Shown: piece after piece, positions 8,945 through 18,339 of the stretch
How positions within the stretch are numbered: the stretch's first letter is position 1
How the letters are laid out: each line of letters begins with the position of its first letter
Source of the DNA: Syntrophaceae bacterium
Lineage (GTDB): Bacteria; Desulfobacterota; Syntrophia; Syntrophales; Smithellaceae
Direction of reading: 5' to 3'
Assembly (NCBI GenBank): GCA_009773315.1
Contig: WRPE01000008.1
Span: 1 to 64,000 of the forward strand
DNA length: 64,000 nt
Program-made: the position numbers and the translations under genes
The notes under the pieces: model-generated
The model's database searches: none
Told to the model about the DNA's origin: nothing
Seen by the model: the letters and a program-made list of their open reading frames with translations, nothing else

Positions 8945-10132
8945 CTAGTCCTCCTTTTTAGATATTTCTTCGTCCGTCAGATAACAGGCGGGGTCGAGCC
9001 CCCAGACATCGCCCGCCGATTCCGCCCGCGCCCGGAAATTGCCGCCGCAGACGGAAAGCCACGAGCACGCGGCACAGCGGCCGTGAACATGTTTCTTCTT
9101 GTCTTTCAACTTCATCAAGAACTCGTTTCTTTCATCCGTCCAGATCCCGCTGAACGGTTTTTGACGGACATTGCCCAGCGGCTGATTGCGCCAGAACTGG
9201 TCGGCATACACTTCGCCGTCCCAGCTGACGCAGCCGATGCCGTGGCCGGAACTGTTGCCCTCATTCATTTCCAGGAGTTCCAGCATTTCTTTGGCCCGTT
9301 CGGGATTTTCCTTCTTCATTTTCAAATACAGATAAGGGCCATCCGCATGATTATCGACGGTTAGAATTTCCGGCGACAGGCCGTCATCAAACATCTGTCT
9401 GGTCTTGGCCGCAATCAAATCGATCAGCTTACGCGTTTCTTCGTGGGTCAAATCCTCCTCGCGCAGCTTAGAGCCGCGCCCGGTGTAAACCAGATGATAG
9501 AAACACATCCGTTCGATTTTTTCCTCTCTGAGTAGATCAAACATATCCGGCACATCGGCCAGGTTATGTTTATTGACCGTGAAGCGGATACCGACTTTGA
9601 TGCCCGCTTCACGGCAATTTCTTATGCCTTCGATTGCTGCAACAAACGCACCCTTCTTTCCCCGGAATCGGTCATGCGTTTTTTCCAGACCGTCAAGGCT
9701 TACGCCAACATAGGAAAGACCAATCTGTTGGAGTTTGACTGCGATTTCTTTGGTGATGAGCGTACCGTTGGTGGAAATGACCGCGCGCATGCCCTTGCCC
9801 GTCGCATATTGCGCCAGTTCCAGCAGGTCCTGCCGCAGCAATGGTTCGCCGCCGGAAAACAAGATCACCGGCGCGCCGAAGGCCGCCAGATCATCGATGA
9901 GCTTTTTGCCTTCATCCGTCGTCAACTCATCGGGATAGTCGACATCGGCGGAATTGGAATAGCAGTGAATACATTTCAAATTGCAGCGGCGTGTCATGTT
10001 CCAGACCACCACCGGTTTTTTATCCGCCGAAAATTGCAACAGGTGCGAAGGAAGCTTTCCGGAATGCCGGTTGTAGCGCAGCACATCGGAGGGCTCCACC
10101 GCCCCGCAATATAACTTGGAAATACCGATCAT
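8945..10132 (-). CDS. ahbC: Radical SAM 12,18-didecarboxysiroheme deacetylase AhbC
   Basis: 395 residues. The start [16 protein letters not shown] is characteristic of AhbC. The radical-SAM cluster ligands are C50/C54/C57, SGGEPLLRQ is the glycine-rich motif, and a C-terminal SPASM region includes CAACSWLSVCGGN. AhbC removes the two remaining acetate groups of didecarboxysiroheme to form iron-coproporphyrin III. Its ATG overlaps the stop of cobA/hemD by 4 bases (ATGA), implying translational coupling. Three bases separate it from hemB. Confidence 0.9.
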   Translation of the reverse strand: MIGISKLYCGAVEPSDVLRYNRHSGKLPSHLLQFSADKKPVVVWNMTRRCNLKCIHCYSNSADVDYPDELTTDEGKKLIDDLAAFGAPVILFSGGEPLLRQDLLELAQYATGKGMRAVISTNGTLITKEIAVKLQQIGLSYVGVSLDGLEKTHDRFRGKKGAFVAAIEGIRNCREAGIKVGIRFTVNKHNLADVPDMFDLLREEKIERMCFYHLVYTGRGSKLREEDLTHEETRKLIDLIAAKTRQMFDDGLSPEILTVDNHADGPYLYLKMKKENPERAKEMLELLEMNEGNSSGHGIGCVSWDGEVYADQFWRNQPLGNVRQKPFSGIWTDERNEFLMKLKDKKKHVHGRCAACSWLSVCGGNFRARAESAGDVWGLDPACYLTDEEISKKED

Positions 10133-11697
10133 ATCACTCCCCGCTCGCCCGTTTCGGATGATTTTTCTTGCACATCATTGATCAGGGATTGCACCAGTCC
10201 CTCCATGGTGTATTCTTCCTGAAAAATATTAATTTGAAACCCTGCTTTTTTTGCGGTGGCCGCCGTTACCGGGCCAATACAGGCTATTTTTATATGGGGT
10301 GGTAACGCATAATCGGCGCCCATAATTTCGACAAAGTTGGTTACCGTCGATGAACTGGTAAAGGTGATCACATCCACCTCGCCCGCGTTGATCCATTCCG
10401 CCAGTTCTTCTTTTTTTCGGCCGGAATTAACGGTCTGGTACGCAGTGACCACCTCAACTTCGGCACCCTGTTTTTTCAGAGTTTCCGGCAGAACGTCACG
10501 GCCCCTGCAGGCACGCGGAATCAGAACTCTCTGTCCCGATAAATTCATCGATGCAAACGACTTCAGAATACCTTCGGCAATAAACTCGTCCGGCACCAGA
10601 TCCACCCGGATGCCCCTGGTTTCAATCTGCCGGGCCGTCGCCGGACCGATACAGCAGATTTTTATCCCCTTGAGGTCGCGAACGTCCCTGCCCTTTTCCC
10701 GGAGGCGCTCAAAAAAGAAATACACGCCGTTGGCGCTGGTAAAAATAAGCCATTGGTAGGACTCTAATTGACCAATGGCTCTGTCCAGGTCGCTCCAGTC
10801 TGAAGGCGGCTCAATGCTGATGGTTGGAAAAGCGAGGGGAGATGCCCCCTGAGCCGTCAGCAGCCTTGCCAGATCATCCGCCTGCCTTTGAGGCCTGGTG
10901 ATAACCACACCCTTGCCGAACAGTGGCTTCGAGTCAAACCATTGCAGGTGGTTTCGCAAATCGACAACCTGGCCTGCAACCAGAATGGCGGGAGGCGTGA
11001 AATTGTTGGCTTGTGCCAGATCAGCAATGTTAGCCAGCGTGCCTACAAGTATTTCCTGATGCGGCGTCGTGCCGCGGCGAATCAACGCCGCTGGCGTGCC
11101 GGGAAATTTACCGTGTGAAATCAATGCCCCGGTGATCTGATCGAGGTTTTTCACCCCCATTAGAAAAACCAGCGTGCCGATTCCGCACAAAGCCTGCCAG
11201 TCGATGTCGCTTTTGTCCTTGGTTGGATCTTCGTGGCCGGTAATGAAAGCTACCGTGGACGTCAACCCCCGATGCGTGAGCGGTATGCCCGCATAAGCCG
11301 GCACCGCAATAGCCGACGTCACGCCGGGAATTAATTCAAACGGCACACCCTGGGCTACCAGCACTTCGGCCTCTTCACCGCCGCGTCCGAAAATAAAAGG
11401 ATCGCCGCCCTTGAGGCGGGCAACGGTGTTGCCGTCCAATGCTTCTTTGGCTAAAAGCTCATTGATCTTGTCCTGCGATAGTGCGTGATCGCCGCCCTTT
11501 TTACCCGCGTAAATGAAACGGGCATGCTCCGGCGCGTATTTCAGCAGCTCTTCATTTACCAGATTATCGTAAATAACTACATCGGCCAGGCGCAAAGCCT
11601 CAACAGCCTTCAGCGTGATCAGTCCCGCATCCCCCGGTCCCGCGCCGACAATATAGACTTTTCCCTGTTTTGCTTTTTCGATCATAGTTTTCAGCAC
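10129..11697 (-). CDS. cobA-hemD: Fused uroporphyrinogen-III C-methyltransferase / uroporphyrinogen-III synthase
   Basis: 522 residues. Residues 10-255 are SAM-dependent uroporphyrinogen III methyltransferase ([54 protein letters not shown]), which makes precorrin-2. Residues about 260-505 are uroporphyrinogen III synthase ([17 protein letters not shown] start, [15 protein letters not shown]). One polypeptide thus makes uro'gen III and commits it to siroheme. The start used is a GTG whose codon region overlaps the hemC stop by 7 bases; an internal ATG 11 bases later is an alternative. Such fusions are common in deltaproteobacteria and clostridia. Confidence 0.95.
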   Translation of the reverse strand: MLKTMIEKAKQGKVYIVGAGPGDAGLITLKAVEALRLADVVIYDNLVNEELLKYAPEHARFIYAGKKGGDHALSQDKINELLAKEALDGNTVARLKGGDPFIFGRGGEEAEVLVAQGVPFELIPGVTSAIAVPAYAGIPLTHRGLTSTVAFITGHEDPTKDKSDIDWQALCGIGTLVFLMGVKNLDQITGALISHGKFPGTPAALIRRGTTPHQEILVGTLANIADLAQANNFTPPAILVAGQVVDLRNHLQWFDSKPLFGKGVVITRPQRQADDLARLLTAQGASPLAFPTISIEPPSDWSDLDRAIGQLESYQWLIFTSANGVYFFFERLREKGRDVRDLKGIKICCIGPATARQIETRGIRVDLVPDEFIAEGILKSFASMNLSGQRVLIPRACRGRDVLPETLKKQGAEVEVVTAYQTVNSGRKKEELAEWINAGEVDVITFTSSSTVTNFVEIMGADYALPPHIKIACIGPVTAATAKKAGFQINIFQEEYTMEGLVQSLINDVQEKSSETGERGVI

Positions 11698-12605
11698 ACC
11701 AGATTCAAAAGTTTTTTGCCGCCTTTTTCCATGATCATGTCGGCCAGTCTTTTGCCCAATTCTTCCGCCTCGGCAATTTCTCCTCTGACTTTGTCCCGAC
11801 AGACGCTCGCGCCGTTAGGCGCGGCCACCAGGCCTTCCAGTGAAAGATCTTTGTCTACAAGCTTGCCTAACGCCGCAATCGGCAGACGGCACCCGCCACC
11901 CAATGCCCTAAGATACGATCTCTCCGCTGTCACTTCCGCGGCAGTCGCCGCATGGTTGAGTTTCGCCAGAACATTGGCCAATTCAGAATCTGCCTTTCGT
12001 ATCTGCAAACCCAGCGCACCCTGACCAACTGCCGGCAACATCAATTCTATCGGCAGATACTGCGCAATTTTTTCCATGTACCCCAGCCGTTTCATGCCCG
12101 CCGCCGCAAGGATAACGCCTGTAAGATTCTCCGTTTCAATTTTTTTCAGGCGCGTGTCGATATTGCCGCGCAGGGGCACAATGGTAACATCCGGCAGCAT
12201 CGCCTTGATCTGAGCGCCTCGCCTGAGTGACCCCGTGCCGATTTTCGCGCCCTTGGGCATAAATTCCATCTTGATATTGCCGCGTGACACCAGAATATCG
12301 CGCACATCCTCGCGCGGCAAAATGGCCACAAATGTAAGGCCGTCCGGTATTTCGCCGGGCACATCCTTCATGCTGTGCACGGCCAGATCGATACTGCCCG
12401 AAATTAGCGCTTCCTGAATTTCCTTAACAAACACGCCCTGGCCGCCAATTTGCAAAAGCGACACATCCTGCATGATGTCGCCGCTGGTTTTGATCACACA
12501 TATCTCGGCTGTTATGTCCGGGACTATTTTTTTTATACTTTCCAAAACAGAATTCGTCTGCGCCAGCGCCAATTTGCTGCCTCTTGTTCCAATTTTTATG
12601 TTCAT
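11691..12605 (-). CDS. hemC: Hydroxymethylbilane synthase (porphobilinogen deaminase)
   Basis: 304 residues. It polymerises four porphobilinogens into hydroxymethylbilane. Family marks are IGTRGSKLALAQT at the N-terminus, HSMKDVP, the Arg-rich substrate loop TGSLRR, and LGGGCRLPIAA, in which the Cys anchors the dipyrromethane cofactor. It lies 15 bases downstream of hemA and overlaps the next gene, so it is part of the heme transcription unit. Confidence 0.97.
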   Translation of the reverse strand: MNIKIGTRGSKLALAQTNSVLESIKKIVPDITAEICVIKTSGDIMQDVSLLQIGGQGVFVKEIQEALISGSIDLAVHSMKDVPGEIPDGLTFVAILPREDVRDILVSRGNIKMEFMPKGAKIGTGSLRRGAQIKAMLPDVTIVPLRGNIDTRLKKIETENLTGVILAAAGMKRLGYMEKIAQYLPIELMLPAVGQGALGLQIRKADSELANVLAKLNHAATAAEVTAERSYLRALGGGCRLPIAALGKLVDKDLSLEGLVAAPNGASVCRDKVRGEIAEAEELGKRLADMIMEKGGKKLLNLVC

Positions 12606-12620
12606 ACAAATCCTTGTTTT

Positions 12621-13883
12621 TCAATCATCCAGACGGAAAAGCTGTCGGGCAGCCGCGACAATGTCCTTTGAATTGAACTCGACGCTCTCTTCCTTCATCA
12701 CCGCCACCGGCGCGTGCAGAATCTTGTTGACGATGCTGTTCATCAGCGCTTCAACCTTTTCGCGGTCGGTGTTTTCGAGATTCCCCATCCAGCTTCTTGC
12801 TTTTTCCAGTTCCGCACTCACAATGCCTTCGGCCTTGCCCCTTAGTGACACAATGGTGGGAACGGCCTTCAGTTCCTTAAGCCAGTTGGCGTATTGCGCT
12901 ACCTCTTCTTTGATAATCTCCTCGGCCTTAAGCGCCTCGCGCCGGCGGTTCTTGACATTTTCATCGACGATATCCTGTAAATTATCGATATTGTACAGAT
13001 AGACATTTTCGATGCTGTCCGCCGCGTGATCAATATCGCGCGGCACAGCAATATCGACTAAAAACAGCAGACGGTTCTTCCGCTTGCGCAGACATTGTCG
13101 AACCATGTCCTGTGTCACGATATGCGACGGCGCGCCGGTGGAACTGATCACAATATCAGCATCACAAAGCGCTTCGTCAAGGGCGGTAAGCCCGATGGCC
13201 CGGCCGTGATATTTTTCGGCAAGCAACTCGGCCTGAGCGAGCGAGCGGTTAGCAACAATAATGTCTTCCGCGCCGTTGCCGATCAGATGTGTACAAGTCA
13301 GCTCCGCCATCTCCCCCGCGCCGATAATCAGAATTTTTTTGCCGAAAAGCGTCCCGAATATTTTCTTGGCCAGTTCCACCGCGGCAAAGCTCACCGATAC
13401 CGGATTGGCGGCAATGCCCGTTTCCGTCCGCACGCGTTTGGCAGTGCGAAATGCCCGATGCATCAGGCGGTTGAGTGCGATGCCGGTGGCATTGAGCATC
13501 AGCGCCTGGCGGTAGGCATCTTTCACCTGACCCAGAATCTGCGCCTCGCCCATCACCAGCGAATCCAGGCTGGACGTGACACGGAACAAATGTTTTATCG
13601 CTTCATCGTCGCGATAGCCATACAGACAGGAAGAGGCTTCGTCATTCGACAGACTGCCGTATTTCGCCAGAAAGGACTTGAGCGCCTCAACGGCCTTAGA
13701 CGTCTCGTCAACGGAAGCCACCAGCTCGAAGCGGTTACAAGTGGAAAGATGCAGAATTTCCCGCACGCCTTCAATCACCAACAGTTCGGCAAGGAGATTC
13801 ACCTCTCCCTGGCATCCGGCAAAGAGTCTTTCGCGCACCGCAAGCGGCGCTGTTTTATGATTTAATCCGACTAATACAATCAT
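12621..13883 (-). CDS. hemA: Glutamyl-tRNA reductase
   Basis: 420 residues. It reduces glutamyl-tRNA(Glu) with NADPH to glutamate-1-semialdehyde, the first step of C5-pathway tetrapyrrole synthesis. Visible are the catalytic domain with HLSTCNRFELVA (active-site Cys), GEAQILGQVKDAY, the NADPH-binding domain (ILIIGAGEMAELTCTHL), and the C-terminal helical dimerisation domain. hemL (the aminomutase) is not in the window. It follows the ccsA-like gene by 3 bases, an arrangement (hemX/ccsA-hemA) common in many bacteria. Confidence 0.97.
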   Translation of the reverse strand: MIVLVGLNHKTAPLAVRERLFAGCQGEVNLLAELLVIEGVREILHLSTCNRFELVASVDETSKAVEALKSFLAKYGSLSNDEASSCLYGYRDDEAIKHLFRVTSSLDSLVMGEAQILGQVKDAYRQALMLNATGIALNRLMHRAFRTAKRVRTETGIAANPVSVSFAAVELAKKIFGTLFGKKILIIGAGEMAELTCTHLIGNGAEDIIVANRSLAQAELLAEKYHGRAIGLTALDEALCDADIVISSTGAPSHIVTQDMVRQCLRKRKNRLLFLVDIAVPRDIDHAADSIENVYLYNIDNLQDIVDENVKNRRREALKAEEIIKEEVAQYANWLKELKAVPTIVSLRGKAEGIVSAELEKARSWMGNLENTDREKVEALMNSIVNKILHAPVAVMKEESVEFNSKDIVAAARQLFRLDD

Positions 13884-13886
13884 CTT

Positions 13887-14711
13887 TTAAATAAAATTAT
13901 GCACCGTTGAAAAACAATATCGAATCACCAGGGCCGACAATAAAAAAAGCAGGAACGCCGAGCAGGACAATACCGCCATACGGGACCCTTTCCAGCCGAT
14001 GGCCAAACGCTGATGCAACAGAAATCCGTAAACTATCCAGATGGCAAAAGACCAGATCACTTTAGGATCGGCAGGCCAAAAGCCGCCCCAGACAAAAGCG
14101 GCATAGACGGCACCCCCCATCATACCCAGCGTCAACAGGGGAAATCCCCACAACAAACCCAAATGGTTGATCCAGTCCAGGTCACTGAGCGACGGCAGCA
14201 GACGGCCCATCTTGCCCGGTTTTTTGTTTTTGAGCAAATTGTTCTGGATCATGAACATGGCTCCGGCCGCGGACGCCAGAACAAAAAGCGCTTCACCAGC
14301 AATCGCCAGTACCAGATGAAACGTTGTGAGCCAACCCTGCCACTGGGGCGGAACAAGATTTTTATCCGATTCCTGACCGGCCGCGGCAATCAGAAACAAT
14401 AAAATAATCGGCGCGATAAAAGCGCCCAGCAGGCGTGTTTTCGTTTTAAATTGCAATCCCAGGTAAATACCGGCAATCGTCCAAGCGTAAATCGACAGGA
14501 AATGACGCGAGCCGAAATTCACCCATCCGGAAGAATTGGCGGCGCCCACTAGCAAGCTGAAGGTTAAAAAAAGAGCCCCCCCTGCCAGAATCCAGGTGGA
14601 TCTTTTCGCCAGCACAACTTTTTTCACCAGCAGTGAAAGCAGATAACCGACGGTGGCTAGCGCACAGCACGTCAGGGCCAGCGCGAACAAATTTACTTCC
14701 AGACTAGTCAA
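13887..14711 (-). CDS. CcsA/HemX-type cytochrome c assembly membrane protein
   Basis: 274 residues with about eight hydrophobic segments. The tryptophan-rich stretch WGGFWPADPKVIWSFAIW is the WWD-type heme-handling motif of the CcsA/CcmC/HemX family. Members next to hemA either influence GluTR levels (HemX) or export heme for cytochrome c maturation; the sequence does not decide between these. The start is taken as TTG at 14711 because GAGGAGG lies five bases upstream. The start codon lies inside the end of the upstream sirC gene. An upstream GTG at 14738 would remain open but has no such site. Confidence 0.85.
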   Translation of the reverse strand: MTSLEVNLFALALTCCALATVGYLLSLLVKKVVLAKRSTWILAGGALFLTFSLLVGAANSSGWVNFGSRHFLSIYAWTIAGIYLGLQFKTKTRLLGAFIAPIILLFLIAAAGQESDKNLVPPQWQGWLTTFHLVLAIAGEALFVLASAAGAMFMIQNNLLKNKKPGKMGRLLPSLSDLDWINHLGLLWGFPLLTLGMMGGAVYAAFVWGGFWPADPKVIWSFAIWIVYGFLLHQRLAIGWKGSRMAVLSCSAFLLFLLSALVIRYCFSTVHNFI

Positions 14712-15339
14712 GCTGCACCTCCTCGCCGGTGATATCACGGATAATCTTTTTAACCCTGTCCGCCTGTTTCTGCCGGATTGCCGTGAGCAGCCCTGCCGCC
14801 ATCAACTGATCAAACCAGACTTTACCCACGTCCGCGTTTTTCTCCATCTTCACCCGCAACTGGCCCAATATCTTAATAAGAATTGCGTATTCCTCACCAT
14901 AGACGGCTTCCAGCTCTTCGCGCAGATGGCGCGCAAGCGCCGGAGAGTTACCGCCGGTGCTGCAAGCAATAGTCAAATCGCCCCGTTCCACCAAAGACGG
15001 CAGAATAAAATTGCATTTCTGCGGATCATCGACAATATTGACCGGAATGCCTTTGATTTTGGCATCTTGCGATATGGCGGCATTGGTTTGCTCATCATCC
15101 GTCGCGCCGATAACCAACACCGCGCCATCCAAGCCCCGACCGTTATACTCCGAAGGGATATGGGAAATCCGTTGTTCGCGAGTCAAATCGGCCAGTTCCG
15201 GAACCAGGTCGGGGCTTATCACACACACTTTCGCGCCACAATCCAGAAGCCTTGCGACTTTTCTGGCAGCCACCTCGCCTCCGCCGATCACAACACATTT
15301 TTCCCCGGCAATGTCCCAAAAGACAGGATAATATTTCAA
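14704..15339 (-). CDS. sirC: Precorrin-2 dehydrogenase / siroheme synthase (SirC/Met8 type)
   Basis: 211 residues. The Rossmann domain starts YYPVFWDIAGEKCVVIGGGEVAARK and uses NAD to oxidise precorrin-2 to sirohydrochlorin. The middle segment CSTGGNSPALARHLREELE is the Met8/CysG signature. The C-terminal helical domain is short. The start is placed at TTG 15339, preceded by GAGAGGGG; the frame extends further upstream but that part is not family-like. It is the first gene of the heme run. Whether it also inserts iron or a separate chelatase does cannot be told from the sequence. Confidence 0.88.
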   Translation of the reverse strand: MKYYPVFWDIAGEKCVVIGGGEVAARKVARLLDCGAKVCVISPDLVPELADLTREQRISHIPSEYNGRGLDGAVLVIGATDDEQTNAAISQDAKIKGIPVNIVDDPQKCNFILPSLVERGDLTIACSTGGNSPALARHLREELEAVYGEEYAILIKILGQLRVKMEKNADVGKVWFDQLMAAGLLTAIRQKQADRVKKIIRDITGEEVQLD

Positions 15340-15517
15340 GTTTCCCCTCTCACGCCGTCGTAATATCCATTGATAAACAATAAAGCGGATGCAAGCTACC
15401 ATGAAGGGGGGCAAAATTCAAGCAGGGGTATCGAATACAATCCTTGTCAAATCTTCTTGCAGTGCCATTATGGATGTGTTACCCATCCGCCACTTTAAAA
15501 AGGGGCGACCAAGATCA

Positions 15518-17152
15518 ATGATTCATTTCAGCGGCATTTCCAAACAGCATGGTCCGCAGATCCTGTTTCGGGATGCCAGTTTTCAGATATTGCCCGGCAG
15601 CCGAAACGGCCTGGTCGGGCCAAACGGCGCGGGTAAAACCAGCATCTTTCGCCTGATCATGGGTGAAGAAGAATTTGACGCGGGCGAAATCACCAAAGCG
15701 CGCAATATCGTCTGCGGCTATTTTTCCCAGGATGTCGGCGCTATGGCCGGCCGCTCGGCACTTGAGGAGGTCAAGTCCGCTTCGGAATACGTGACGCGGC
15801 TAGGCGTGCAAATCCAGGAGATGGAAGCAGACATGTGCGAGCCGATGGCCGAAGAGGACATGGCCAATCTGCTGGAACGCTATGGAAATATTCAGGCCGA
15901 ATTCGAGCATCGCGGCGGCTACGATCTGGAAAGCCGCGCGCAAACCATCTTGACCGGTCTGGGCATCGGCCCTGATGACTATTATCATCCGGTAGAAACC
16001 TTCAGCGGCGGCTGGAAAATGCGCATTGCGCTCGCCAAAATTCTATCCATCAATCCCGATGTCCTTTTGCTGGATGAACCCACTAACCATCTGGATGTGG
16101 AATCGATCATCTGGCTGGAAGACTGGCTCTCCACGTCATTTAAGGGCGCGCTGCTGATGACCAGCCATGACCGCGAATTTATGAATCGGGTCGTCAACCG
16201 CATTATTGAAGTCGCCAACCGTGCGATCACAACATACAGCGGCAATTACGACTTTTATCTGCGCGAGCGTGAAATCCGGCGCGAGCAGCTTCTGGCGAGC
16301 CACCGCCGCCAACAGGACATGCTGGCCAAAGAAGAGGACTTCATCGCCCGTTTTGCCGCGCGGGCATCGCATGCGTCGCAGGTGCAGTCGCGCGTCAAGA
16401 AGATTGAAAAGATTGAACGCATCGAAATCCCACCCCAACAGCGATCCATCAAGTTCGAGTTTGCCGAACCCCCACGCAGCGGCGACGATGTGGTGAAAAT
16501 CGACAATCTTGGTAAAACCTGGCCACGTCCCGACGGAGGCGTCAAATCCGTATTCGGCGGCGTCAACGGCATTATCCGGCGTCAGGATAAAATTGCTGTC
16601 GTGGGCGTCAACGGCGCGGGCAAATCCACTTTCTTAAAAGTACTGGCTGGCCAGGCCGATCCTTCAACCGGCAGCCGGAATCTGGGCGCCAATGTCTATC
16701 CCGGCTATTTCAGCCAGCATGCCATGGACATTCTCCAGCCGCAGAAGACCGTTTTGGAAACCGTGCAGGATGCCATGCCGCAGGCTCATCTCGGTACGCT
16801 GCGCAATCTCTGCGCCGCTTTTTTATTTCAGGGGGATGATATTTACAAACGGATCGATAAATTATCCGGTGGAGAAAAAAGCCGGGTGGTTCTGGCGACG
16901 ATGCTGGTCCAGCCGATCAACCTGCTGATCCTCGACGAACCGACCAACCATCTTGACATCCAATCGCGCGAAACGCTGCTGGCTGCACTACAGAACTTTA
17001 CCGGCACAGTCGTCCTCGTCAGCCATGACCGCCACTTCCTGCGCTGCCTCATCAACCGCGTCTTCGAAATTGATCATGGTGAGATGCGAATTTACAACGG
17101 TCATTACGAATACTACCTGGAAAAATCCGAACGCGAGCACAAAGCGGCGTAG
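15518..17152 (+). CDS. ABC-F family ATP-binding protein
   Basis: 544 residues from the ATG at 15518, where family similarity begins (MIHFSGISKQHG). It has two ABC ATPase domains: Walker A GPNGAGKTS and GVNGAGKST, signatures FSGGWKMR and LSGGEKSR, and Walker B with DEPTNHLD twice. They are joined by a charged linker (residues about 235-320). It has no membrane domain, so it is a soluble ABC-F protein acting on ribosomes rather than a transporter. The arrangement resembles the Uup/YdiF-type housekeeping subgroups more than antibiotic-resistance members, but the subgroup cannot be fixed by eye. It is divergent from the heme genes. Confidence 0.92.
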   Translation: MIHFSGISKQHGPQILFRDASFQILPGSRNGLVGPNGAGKTSIFRLIMGEEEFDAGEITKARNIVCGYFSQDVGAMAGRSALEEVKSASEYVTRLGVQIQEMEADMCEPMAEEDMANLLERYGNIQAEFEHRGGYDLESRAQTILTGLGIGPDDYYHPVETFSGGWKMRIALAKILSINPDVLLLDEPTNHLDVESIIWLEDWLSTSFKGALLMTSHDREFMNRVVNRIIEVANRAITTYSGNYDFYLREREIRREQLLASHRRQQDMLAKEEDFIARFAARASHASQVQSRVKKIEKIERIEIPPQQRSIKFEFAEPPRSGDDVVKIDNLGKTWPRPDGGVKSVFGGVNGIIRRQDKIAVVGVNGAGKSTFLKVLAGQADPSTGSRNLGANVYPGYFSQHAMDILQPQKTVLETVQDAMPQAHLGTLRNLCAAFLFQGDDIYKRIDKLSGGEKSRVVLATMLVQPINLLILDEPTNHLDIQSRETLLAALQNFTGTVVLVSHDRHFLRCLINRVFEIDHGEMRIYNGHYEYYLEKSEREHKAA

Positions 17153-17475
17153 CGAAAGCGTGAGCGTTAAGGCGTAAAAAAAGAGAGGCATCCCCTCTAG
17201 GGAGAGGGATTTATATTTCTCCCATTATTTACCAGTTCGCAGAACCGGTAAATTGCTTGCAATGGCCTTCTGTGGTCCTGAAGAAAAACACGATCACTTC
17301 ATCTTATCGGAATCAGTGAATAATTATTTGACATTGCCTGATATTTTGGATTATTGTCTTTCCGAATTCTAAGTATTGGCAGTAGCATATTAAAGATGGA
17401 TTTTGCGGGTGGAAACAAAATGTCAATAATTAATGATACTGTTCACCGAATTCACCATAACAGGAGGACTATAGC
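17153..17475. other. Intergenic region with two hairpins
   Basis: No gene is seen in this 323-bp gap. It holds an imperfect hairpin at about 17190-17210 (ATCCCCTCT/AGAGGGAT) just past the ABC-F stop, which may help end transcription. A second hairpin at 17228-17252 has 11-bp arms TTTACCAGTTC/GAACCGGTAAA with one mismatch. A promoter-like pair lies further on. Confidence 0.4.
17328..17357 (+). promoter_or_regulatory. Possible sigma-70 promoter for the alpha/beta hydrolase
   Basis: TTGACA at 17328-17333, an 18-base spacer, then TATTGT at 17352-17357 (4/6). The gene starts about 115 bases downstream. Confidence 0.4.
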
Positions 17476-18312
17476 ATGAAGACACAGTCCGGGACCATCA
17501 CGGCTCAAGACGGGACATCCATCTACTGGAAGGGATGGGTGCCTGACCATTCCCCCAAAGCCGTCGTGCATGTTATCCATGGCTATGCCGAACATATTGA
17601 CCGCTACGGCAATGTCATAAGTGAGCTTCTCCCCGCAGGGTACGCGGTTTTCGGCAATGATCACAGAGGTCACGGCAAGAGCGAAGGAAAACGCGGACAC
17701 GTCAGGAGCTTTCAGGAATTCATCGATGATGAAAAGCAGTTTCGCCGTGAAGTGATCCAGGCTCGATTTCCGAAAATGCCTTACTTCGTTCTCGGTCATT
17801 CTATGGGAAGTCTCATTGCCATGAATTATGTTGAGCAGAACGCCGCTGACGTAAAAGGGCTCGTGTTATCGGGCACCGGATCGGAACCGGGGACGGACAT
17901 TCCCAAGGCTCTCCTTGCCGTAACCAAGATCCTGTCCAAAATACTGCCCTCCGTTCATGTGAAATCGCCTCTTCCGCCGGAGTTCATATCCCGGGATATG
18001 GATGTGGTGAAGGCCTATGTTGACGATCCCCTGGTGTATAACGTCATCACGCCGAGACTCGCCCATGAGATGAACAGGTATGTGGTCATCGGCGCCCAAA
18101 ATGCCTTTAAGATTCAAATCCCGGTTCTTATCCAACTCGGTTCACGGGACACCGCTTTTTCCGGGCAGAAGGAACTCTTTGAGATGATCGGATCAAAGGA
18201 CAAAACCTTCAAGCTCTATGAGGGCCTCAAGCATGAGGTTTACAACGAACTGGCTGCTGACAGGATGAAGGTGCTCGCCGACCTGAGCTCCTGGCTGGAT
18301 GGACATCTGTGA
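17476..18312 (+). CDS. Alpha/beta hydrolase, monoacylglycerol lipase-like
   Basis: 278 residues of the alpha/beta-hydrolase fold (Hydrolase_4 / lysophospholipase type). The oxyanion region is HVIHGYAEH, the nucleophile elbow GHSMGS (Ser about 116), the Asp lies in LIQLGSRDTAF, and the His in GLKHEVYNE. The order matches monoglyceride lipases, which cleave monoacylglycerols or lysophospholipids. There is no signal peptide, so it is cytoplasmic. AGGAGG precedes the ATG. It is followed 27 bases later by an aminopeptidase gene in the same direction. Confidence 0.88.
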   Translation: MKTQSGTITAQDGTSIYWKGWVPDHSPKAVVHVIHGYAEHIDRYGNVISELLPAGYAVFGNDHRGHGKSEGKRGHVRSFQEFIDDEKQFRREVIQARFPKMPYFVLGHSMGSLIAMNYVEQNAADVKGLVLSGTGSEPGTDIPKALLAVTKILSKILPSVHVKSPLPPEFISRDMDVVKAYVDDPLVYNVITPRLAHEMNRYVVIGAQNAFKIQIPVLIQLGSRDTAFSGQKELFEMIGSKDKTFKLYEGLKHEVYNELAADRMKVLADLSSWLDGHL

Positions 18313-18339
18313 TACAAGAAAGAGAGGGAAATAAAAAAT

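Noticed and set aside
13095-13865. Plus-strand open frame of 256 codons opposite hemA
   Set aside because: A shadow of hemA with no family or ribosome-binding site.
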